Shown here: positions 8,109 to 12,452 of the stretch, in pieces
Layout of the letters: each line of letters begins with the position of its first letter
Position numbering within the stretch: the first letter of the stretch is position 1
Assembly: GCA_963530295.1 (NCBI GenBank)
Contig: CAUSCF010000032.1
Location: 1 to 12,452, forward strand
DNA: 12,452 bases
Origin: JABCPE02 sp963530295
GTDB taxonomy: Bacteria; Bacteroidota; Bacteroidia; Flavobacteriales; Weeksellaceae
Direction of reading: 5' to 3'
The notes under the pieces: model-generated
Told to the model about the DNA's origin: nothing
The model's database searches: none
Seen by the model: only the letters and a program-made list of their open reading frames with translations
Position numbers and translations under genes: made by a program

Positions 8109-8762
8109 TTATTTTTTATTGAAAGCTTTTATAGCAACTTGTAGAGTGAATTCATTTTTTATAATGCCGTCTTTCACTGGCAACTGGAATTTCACTCCGA
8201 ATTCCGTTCTGTCTATATCCGTAGGCTCAGTGTATATGCTGACCTGCTCGGTATCAACTTTTACATTGGCGTTAAAACTCACAGCCTTTGTAATTCCTTT
8301 TATTGTCAAATTTCCTTCAATAACGGAGTTGTAATCTCCATGTTCTGAGGGAGTTACATTTGTAATTTCAAATGTAGCCGTAGGAAACTGCTCTACATCA
8401 AAGAAATCAGAGTTTTTGAGGTGGTTGTCAAGCTTTGCGGCAAGTTCTTTATCCTCTATATCTGTGGTTGTGATAGATTTGGTATCAATTACCAATTTTC
8501 CAGAAACTAATTTTCCATCCTTTACATTGATATCTCCTTCCGAAAAAGCCATTGTCCCAAAGTGGCTCGTGCTCTCGGATTTAAAGATTTTGTAACCTTT
8601 CCAGTCGATGCTGCTCTGTTCTTTGTTTATTGTAAAGGTTTGAGAATCAGTTACTGATTCTTCTTTTGCAGGTTCGTTTTTCACTGTTTCTTTTTCCTTT
8701 TTACAAGAAACAGTAATTCCCACTAAGGCGATGCATAGAAAGTAAACTAAATATTTTTTCAT
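8109..8762 (-). CDS. YceI family lipoprotein
   Basis: This 217-residue protein carries a YceI lipocalin-like domain at about 41-216 (start near TFTINKEQSSIDWKGY; middle DFFDVEQFPTATFEI; end RTEFGVKFQLPVKDG). YceI proteins bind polyisoprenoid or other long lipids in the periplasm and are often linked to acid, osmotic or redox stress. The N-terminus MKKYLVYFLCIALVGITVSC is a lipoprotein signal with the acylated Cys at 20. The lipobox (TVSC) has Thr at -3, which is atypical but tolerable. KKEKE after the Cys is charged and could be a Bacteroidota surface-export tag, but this is weak. About 20 linker residues rich in Lys, Glu and Thr/Ser follow. The gene starts one base after yjdM stops, so the two are surely co-transcribed. 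The ligand is unknown. Confidence 0.93.
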   Translation of the reverse strand: MKKYLVYFLCIALVGITVSCKKEKETVKNEPAKEESVTDSQTFTINKEQSSIDWKGYKIFKSESTSHFGTMAFSEGDINVKDGKLVSGKLVIDTKSITTTDIEDKELAAKLDNHLKNSDFFDVEQFPTATFEITNVTPSEHGDYNSVIEGNLTIKGITKAVSFNANVKVDTEQVSIYTEPTDIDRTEFGVKFQLPVKDGIIKNEFTLQVAIKAFNKK

Positions 8763-8763
8763 T

Positions 8764-9102
8764 TTATGCTTTCTTCACAAATTCAGATTTTAGTCCCATT
8801 GCTCCAAAACCATCTATTTTGCAGTCGATATTGTGGTCGCTGTCAAAATTCAAACGGATATTTTTCACTTTTGTTCCTGCTTTTATAGGTTTAGGAGCTC
8901 CTTTTACAGGAAGGTCTTTTACGATTACCACAGTGTCGCCATTTTGGAGTTCGTTTCCATTGGCATCAAAGATTTTATCACCGCTATTAGCAGATTCTTC
9001 TGCTGGGTTCCATTCGTGAAAGCACTGAGAACACGCCATCAGATCACCATTTTCATAAGTAAATTCAGAACCACAAGCAGGGCAGATAATAGTATCACTC
9101 AT
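8764..9102 (-). CDS. yjdM: YjdM (PhnA-type) zinc-ribbon protein
   Basis: The 112-residue protein has an N-terminal zinc ribbon, C7-P-A-C10 and C24-S-Q-C27, and a C-terminal PhnA beta-barrel domain (about 42-112) with the family hallmarks NGNELQNGDTVVIVKDL, VKGAPKPIKAGTKV and IDGFGAMGLKSEFVKKA. The length is that of E. coli YjdM, once called PhnA. Despite the old name it is not established as a phosphonate enzyme, and no phosphonate gene is nearby, so I do not call phosphonoacetate hydrolase. It is cytoplasmic and of unknown role. It leads a two-gene unit with yceI from its own promoter. Confidence 0.93.
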   Translation of the reverse strand: MSDTIICPACGSEFTYENGDLMACSQCFHEWNPAEESANSGDKIFDANGNELQNGDTVVIVKDLPVKGAPKPIKAGTKVKNIRLNFDSDHNIDCKIDGFGAMGLKSEFVKKA

Positions 9103-9130
9103 TATATTTATTCGTTTAAAAATTTGGCTG

Positions 9131-9161
9131 CAAAGATAAAAAATATAACTACGCTAAACAA
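9131..9161 (-). promoter_or_regulatory. yjdM-yceI promoter (Bacteroidota type)
   Basis: On the minus strand TTG (9161-9159), a 20-base spacer and TATCTTTG (9138-9131) fit the consensus exactly. Transcription would start near 9126, with a leader of about 24 bases. Confidence 0.75.
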
Positions 9162-9187
9162 TCACAAACATAATTATTGTACAAAAA

Positions 9188-9212
9188 AGTAAGCTGTCTG
9201 AGACAACTTACT
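9188..9212 (-). terminator. Intrinsic terminator overlapping the stop codon of the small secreted protein gene
   Basis: The arms 9188-9198 and 9202-9212 form an 11-bp stem with a 3-base loop. The only imperfect pair (9194/9206) is C-A on the plus strand but a G-U wobble in minus-strand RNA, which points to minus-strand use. TTTTTTG follows on that strand. The arm contains the TAA stop (9210-9208) of the gene. Confidence 0.82.
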
Positions 9213-9456
9213 TATTTTCTTTATACCTTTTATCAGGTGTTCCGTCTTTTTTCAGCTTTTTATTGGCCTTGTATCTTCTGTCTGGTGTTCCATCTTTTTT
9301 TAGTTTTTGTGAAGAGTGAGCGGTGGAACTTTTTTGTTTAGAATGGTGTTTCTTTTTGGTTTCTTTCTTTACTCCTTGACTATGAGGAGTTTTGTGCTGT
9401 GCTGTTCCCAGAGTGAAACTAAACACCAAAAGCAGTAATGTAACTAAGTTTTTCAT
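9208..9456 (-). CDS. Small Lys-rich secreted protein with tandem KLKKDGTPD repeats
   Basis: An 82-residue protein with a signal peptide (MKNLVTLLLLVFSFTLGTAQ, cut near residue 20), a Lys/His/Ser-rich linker (21-50) and two back-to-back 16-residue units, residues 51-66 and 67-82, each reading KLKKDGTPD-x-RYK-x-NK. The two units differ at only two amino acids. I recall similar LKKDGTPDxRYKxNK motifs in other small secreted proteins of Flavobacteriia, but no function is known to me. The charge is strongly positive, so binding to nucleic acid, phosphate-rich glycans or the cell surface is conceivable but unproven. It is a real gene, as shown by the leader, the codon-level conservation of the repeat and its own terminator. 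It lies 54 bases after the thioesterase gene and may be read from that operon as well as from its own weak promoter. Confidence 0.82.
   Translation of the reverse strand: MKNLVTLLLLVFSFTLGTAQHKTPHSQGVKKETKKKHHSKQKSSTAHSSQKLKKDGTPDRRYKANKKLKKDGTPDKRYKENK
9211..9306 (-). repeat. 48-bp in-frame tandem repeat (2 copies) inside the small secreted protein gene
   Basis: Units 9259-9306 and 9211-9258 code for the two 16-residue repeats. By my alignment they differ at 12 of 48 bases, of which 9 are silent and 3 cause two amino-acid changes (R/K and A/E). The duplication is thus old and kept by selection on the protein. Confidence 0.85.
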
Positions 9457-9487
9457 AATAGAGTAATTTATTGTAATTAAAGTTTTT

Positions 9488-9495
9488 CAAATCTA
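9488..9495 (-). promoter_or_regulatory. Possible -7 promoter box of the small secreted protein gene
   Basis: TAGATTTG on the minus strand (9495-9488) matches TAnnTTTG and lies 31 bases before the ATG. No good TTG is found 19-23 bases upstream, only GTG at 24, so the promoter may be weak or the gene may depend on read-through from the thioesterase gene. Confidence 0.4.
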
Positions 9496-9510
9496 AAACT
9501 ATGCCATGAA

Positions 9511-9903
9511 CTAAAAATTCACATTGCATTTTTCATCATTATTTTCTTCGGTTTTGCCGTGGCGTGTTGGGTGTCCTTTTTCATCCAAAGCCACCATGAC
9601 TATTTTGTCAATGGTGATGATGGTTTGGCAGGTCATGGTATTTCTCACTTTACAAGACAAAGTCAGTGAGCTGTTTCCGAATTTTATAGCTTGGATGCCT
9701 ATCTCGATAATATCTCCTTGCTTAGCCGAACTCACGAAGTTGATTTCGGACATAGATTTGGTGACTACTCTCGGATTTTCCAGCTGCATGATGGCATACA
9801 GCGCAGCCTCTTCATCTATCCATTCTAAAAGTCTTCCTCCAAAAAGTGAGTGATTTGGGTTCAAATCCTCTGGTTTTACCCATTTTCTCGTATGATAATT
9901 CAT
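9511..9903 (-). CDS. Acyl-CoA thioesterase, hotdog fold (YciA/BACH type)
   Basis: The enzyme should hydrolyse acyl-CoA to free fatty acid and CoA in the cytoplasm. The 130 residues form one hotdog domain. The family signature is NPNHSLFGGRLLEWIDEEAA (15-34), with the FGG turn (21-23) before the long helix and the probable catalytic D30. The next core strand is SEINFVSSAKQGDIIEIG (52-69). The C-terminal tail is polar and may be disordered. It starts four bases after the coaE stop, so the two are expressed together. This pairs a CoA-releasing enzyme with the last enzyme of CoA synthesis, a sensible but inferred link. Chain-length preference cannot be read from the sequence. Confidence 0.93.
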   Translation of the reverse strand: MNYHTRKWVKPEDLNPNHSLFGGRLLEWIDEEAALYAIMQLENPRVVTKSMSEINFVSSAKQGDIIEIGIQAIKFGNSSLTLSCKVRNTMTCQTIITIDKIVMVALDEKGHPTRHGKTEENNDEKCNVNF

Positions 9904-9907
9904 TTTT

Positions 9908-10501
9908 TTAATTTAATTTTTCTAAAATTTTTTCTAAATCAGCCTTTAAATCCTCTTCATTTCCATTATTAAAAACCACAAAATCAGCTCGTTTTTGTTT
10001 TTCGGATTCGGGCATTTGTTTTTCTATTATTTTTTTTATTTCGCTTTCGGTTTTCTCATCTCTCTGCATCACTCTTTTTATTCTGATATTTTCATCAGCG
10101 GTGATGAGCAGGGATTTGTAGCATTCTTTATCCAAATTCAGTTCAAATAAAAGCGCCGTTTCCTTGAAAGCTATTTTTTTCTGCTGGGCGGCTGTCCATT
10201 TCTCAAAGTCCTCTTTTACAGCGGGATGTATGATGGAGTTGAGCGCTTGTCTTTTTTCATCATTATTAAAAATCTGCTCTGCTACCCATTTTCTGTTGTA
10301 GTTTCCCTCTGCATCATATGCCTCACTTCCTAAAAGTTCTATAATGTTCTTTTTCAGGGTTTTATCATCGTTTACGATTTCTTTTGCTCTGATGTCAGAA
10401 TAATAAACAGGGAACCCCAATTTCTCCAAAAACCTCGCTGCAGTGGTCTTTCCTGAGCCTATGCCGCCTGTGAGTCCTATGATTTTCGTTTTTTGGCTCA
10501 T
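9908..10501 (-). CDS. coaE: Dephospho-CoA kinase
   Basis: It phosphorylates the 3'-hydroxyl of dephospho-CoA with ATP, the last step of coenzyme A synthesis, in the cytoplasm. The 197 residues carry the Walker A loop GGIGSGKT (12-19), the substrate-binding YYSDIRAKE segment (33-41, D36), the IIHPAVKEDF segment near residue 90, and the lid and adenine region with RVMQRDEKTESE and QMPESEKQKRADFVVFNNG. The length is standard. It sits third in the minus-strand run after mbl and the YcxB-like gene, 36 bases behind the latter, and it is followed by the thioesterase. I see no exact TAnnTTTG box in the 36-base gap, so it probably relies on the promoter upstream of mbl or on one inside the earlier genes. 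Confidence 0.96.
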   Translation of the reverse strand: MSQKTKIIGLTGGIGSGKTTAARFLEKLGFPVYYSDIRAKEIVNDDKTLKKNIIELLGSEAYDAEGNYNRKWVAEQIFNNDEKRQALNSIIHPAVKEDFEKWTAAQQKKIAFKETALLFELNLDKECYKSLLITADENIRIKRVMQRDEKTESEIKKIIEKQMPESEKQKRADFVVFNNGNEEDLKADLEKILEKLN

Positions 10502-10537
10502 TTTTTAGTTTGAATGATAATTATGAAGTAAAATTCA

Positions 10538-11083
10538 TTAAAATTTCCAATCTAATAGTTGTTTTATAGTGATATTGTTCTGTTTTGCAAAGTTCCTCAA
10601 TGAAACTTCAGAATTTGTGCCATTTTCAAAAATTCTTTTTGGAATGATAATTCTATCGGAGGTTTTTAGTTTAATGAAATAATAATCTGCTATTTCCTCT
10701 ATGAAATCTACATTGGCGAGGTTGATTTCTAATTTTGTTTGGTTAGATAAAATTGTAATTAGTTCATTATCAGAAACAACGCTAAATTCCATTCCTATTT
10801 TTTCTTTGAAAAGACGCTTGACATTCTTTTTATACGCCCTCTTAAAAACGCTTCTGTATCCATAGAAATAATAAAAAATACAATACAATATTCCTGTGGC
10901 AGAAAAAGTAATGAAAAACAGAGAATCGAGTCTAAAATATATCCAAACAGAACCTAAAGAAAACATTAAAATCAATAGAAATAATATTCTTCTTTTAGCA
11001 TCTCTCAAAGTCAAATTTTGACTTGCTGCAAATAAACAAAATTGCAGATAATCCTCTTCTGTAAGCTGATAATTGAGTTTCAT
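10538..11083 (-). CDS. YcxB-like membrane protein
   Basis: A 181-residue protein with the build of the YcxB family: a short cytoplasmic N-terminus (MKLNYQLTEEDYLQFCLF), two membrane helices at about 33-50 and 54-74, a basic stretch (RSVFKRAYKKNVKR, 77-90) that fixes the C-terminal part in the cytoplasm, then a small PH-like beta domain (about 95-175) with SNQTKLEINLANVDFIEE and IIIPKRIF. The role of this family is not known. It starts five bases after the mbl stop, so both lie in one operon. No catalytic residues can be pointed out. Confidence 0.8.
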   Translation of the reverse strand: MKLNYQLTEEDYLQFCLFAASQNLTLRDAKRRILFLLILMFSLGSVWIYFRLDSLFFITFSATGILYCIFYYFYGYRSVFKRAYKKNVKRLFKEKIGMEFSVVSDNELITILSNQTKLEINLANVDFIEEIADYYFIKLKTSDRIIIPKRIFENGTNSEVSLRNFAKQNNITIKQLLDWKF

Positions 11084-11088
11084 TTTTC

Positions 11089-11955
11089 CTAATATCCAAA
11101 AACATCATTAAAGCTGAAAGTCTCATCGATTCGGACTCCTTTTTCGGTCATTTTAAGTGAAGCAAGTTCGTTCACTGCATCATGCTCGAAAAACAGCAGA
11201 TATTCATTATCCACGCATTGTTTTAGGAATTTTCCTTTTTCCTCCAAAGTTATCAGCGGACGAACATCATAGCTTGGAACATAGATAAGCGGAACATGCC
11301 CTGCCGTAGGCACTAAATCTGCCGCGTAGATGATGGTTTTGTCTTGGTATTTTAGTACAGGAAGCATCTGTTTTTCCGTGTGTCCATCTACGAAAATCAC
11401 ATCCATTTTCAGGTCTGGAGCAAAGCCGTAATTCCCAGTTTTAGGCAGGTCTAAAAATCTAAGCTGACCACTTTCTTCTAGTGGGAAAATATTTTCTTTC
11501 AGGAAACTTGGTTTTTCGCGAGAATTGGGATTTGTTGCCCATTCCCAGTGATTTTTATTAGTCCAAAATTCAGCATTTTTGAAGGCTGGCTGGTATCCTG
11601 TACGGCTGTCATTCCATTCCACAGCTCCTCCGCAGTGGTCAAAATGCAGGTGGGTAAGAAACACATCCGTAATGTCTTCTCTCACAAAACCATATTTAGC
11701 CAGACCTTTATCCAAACTATCATCCCCAAAAAGAGAATAATGCCCAAAAAATTTTTCATCCTGCTTGTTCCCCAGTCCGCAGTCCACCAAAATCAGTTTT
11801 TTCCCGTCCTCTATCAGCAGAGAGCGAGTACCCAGCTTGACCAAGTTTTTTTCATCAGCAGGATTGGTTTTTTGCCAAATGGATTTTGGAACTACGCCGA
11901 ACATAGCCCCGCCGTCCAATTTAAATTTTCCGCATTGAATAGAATATAGTTTCAT
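11089..11955 (-). CDS. MBL-fold metallohydrolase (lactonase-like)
   Basis: This 288-residue metallo-beta-lactamase-fold hydrolase has the complete two-metal site: THLHFDHCGG with H102, H104, D106, H107, then H192 in VDGHT, D213 in AADLV and H258 in FEHDA. The arrangement is that of the AHL-lactonase-like branch, but that branch also holds many enzymes of other substrates, and none can be assigned here. There is no signal peptide, so it is cytoplasmic. The start ATG 11955 gives the expected N-terminus (MKLYSIQCGKFKLDGGAMFG). The gene leads the run mbl, ycxB-like, coaE, thioesterase. Directly upstream lies a transposase remnant, whose reading frame ends at a TGA overlapping this ATG (ATGA), and no good promoter is visible in between. 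Confidence 0.9.
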   Translation of the reverse strand: MKLYSIQCGKFKLDGGAMFGVVPKSIWQKTNPADEKNLVKLGTRSLLIEDGKKLILVDCGLGNKQDEKFFGHYSLFGDDSLDKGLAKYGFVREDITDVFLTHLHFDHCGGAVEWNDSRTGYQPAFKNAEFWTNKNHWEWATNPNSREKPSFLKENIFPLEESGQLRFLDLPKTGNYGFAPDLKMDVIFVDGHTEKQMLPVLKYQDKTIIYAADLVPTAGHVPLIYVPSYDVRPLITLEEKGKFLKQCVDNEYLLFFEHDAVNELASLKMTEKGVRIDETFSFNDVFGY

Positions 11956-11966
11956 AATATTAGCTG

Positions 11967-12452
11967 TTTTTTTGAGGAAAAATTAGGTATTTTTAGTGCG
12001 TAAAAGCGCTTTACTTTGTCTCGGTCAGTAAGTTCCATTGCACAAAGAACTTTCTTTTTCTTTGTGTCATAGCTTCTACCTTGTTTTCCTTCCTCTTTTC
12101 CTCCTATGGTAAATTCATCAACCTAAACGCTATCATTCATTTTGTGTGACTCACTGGATTTCATAGCTTCACGGACTTTTTGCATAAAATAATGTGCAGT
12201 CTGACGACTAATTTCATAACGGTGAGCAACTTGTGATGCTGATAGACTTTTTGTAGTTGTTGACATCTCAAAACATATATAAAATGCTTTGAGAAGTCCA
12301 AATTTTAGCTTGTGAAACAAAGTTCCAGCTGTAGGACTTTCTGTATCTGAACAGATATTGCAAGTGCGTGAAAAATCTTTTCTGACTTGGTATTTTTTAT
12401 GTCCACATTTACGGCAACAATACCCTTTTTCCCATTTTATGGAAGCTAAGTA
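11967..12452 (-). mobile_element. IS1595-type insertion sequence remnant, right part lost, continues beyond window
   Basis: The stretch codes for broken transposase only. No inverted repeat is found at the mbl side, where resemblance to the family fades after about 11967-11975, so this end is deleted. The other end lies outside the window. The exact junction is uncertain by some tens of bases. This covers the roughly 500 bases at the right edge that hold no intact gene. Confidence 0.75.
11967..12452 (-). pseudogene. IS1595 family transposase, interrupted by an in-frame TAG and truncated at the 3' end
   Basis: From the window edge, 109 codons are open in one frame. They include the second half of a zinc ribbon (CRKC and CNIC, 19 residues between the start of one pair and the end of the other), then the helical part with KLKFGLLKAFYICFEM and SASQVAHRYEISRQTAHYF. 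TAG at 12125-12123 then stops the frame. Immediately after, the same frame continues with VDEFTIGGKEEGKQGRSYD and VKRFYALKIPNFSSKK, the beginning of the DDE (ISXO2-like) domain with its first catalytic Asp two codons past the stop. After about 50 more codons the resemblance ends, and the frame closes at TGA on the mbl start. The later catalytic residues are missing. A 65-codon segment from TTG 12320 is only part of this remnant and not a gene of its own. Confidence 0.85.

Noticed and set aside
8764..9102. Phosphonoacetate hydrolase (old PhnA meaning)
   Set aside because: The sequence is the small zinc-ribbon YjdM type, not the alkaline-phosphatase-like hydrolase, and no phosphonate genes are in the window.
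11089..11955. Quorum-quenching AHL lactonase
   Set aside because: The metal site fits, but it is shared with many MBL hydrolases. No signal-related gene is nearby, so the substrate is left open.
12117..12128. Programmed stop-codon read-through in the transposase
   Set aside because: The 3' part of the element, including later catalytic residues, is missing, so read-through would give no active enzyme. I see no stem-loop or other recoding signal by eye.
12123..12320. A 65-codon open frame starting with TTG, as an independent small DNA-binding gene
   Set aside because: The frame is open further upstream to the window edge with zinc-ribbon residues, and continues after the TAG with DDE-domain sequence, so it is only a slice of a transposase remnant.

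Overview
The window looks like chromosomal DNA of a flavobacterium (Bacteroidota, class Flavobacteriia). It may belong to the Chryseobacterium/Riemerella/Bergeyella group, but that placement is an impression from protein style and not a measured result. The DNA is AT-rich, ribosome binding sites of the Shine-Dalgarno type are essentially absent, and several genes are preceded by the Bacteroidota promoter pattern TTG-N20/21-TAnnTTTG. The proteins (long M16 peptidase, DUF4268 protein, TIGR02757 protein, KKDGTPD-repeat secreted protein) are typical of that class.

Layout. Positions 1-2921 (minus) hold an almost complete exported M16 zinc peptidase whose last codons lie outside the window. Diverging from it, 3050-6135 (plus) is a tight four-gene run: ribonuclease Z, outer-membrane phospholipase A, a TIGR02757/DUF2400 protein and a DUF4268 protein. 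deoC follows at 6200-6943 under its own promoter, which sits so close that its mRNA is probably leaderless. A bidirectional hairpin terminator separates deoC from convergent pheS (6981-7994, minus). Further right, all genes are on the minus strand: a yjdM-yceI pair with its own promoter and terminator, a small Lys-rich secreted protein with a tandem 16-residue repeat, then a likely operon reading mbl, ycxB-like, coaE, acyl-CoA thioesterase (11955 down to 9511). The right edge (about 11967-12452) is a decayed IS1595-type transposase, with an in-frame amber codon and a lost 3' end, that stops directly in front of mbl.

How the genes work together. Most of the window is housekeeping: tRNA 3' processing (rnz), phenylalanyl-tRNA charging (pheS), deoxynucleoside salvage (deoC), the last step of CoA synthesis (coaE) beside a CoA-releasing thioesterase, and cell-envelope functions (M16 peptidase, PldA, YceI lipoprotein). 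I see no CRISPR, toxin-antitoxin, phage or defence locus, no RNA gene, and no convincing new multi-gene system. The points most worth a second look are the HhH-glycosylase-like signature in the TIGR02757 protein, the predicted leaderless deoC mRNA, the selected tandem repeat in the small secreted protein, and the transposase remnant that occupies the place where the promoter of the mbl-coaE operon should be.
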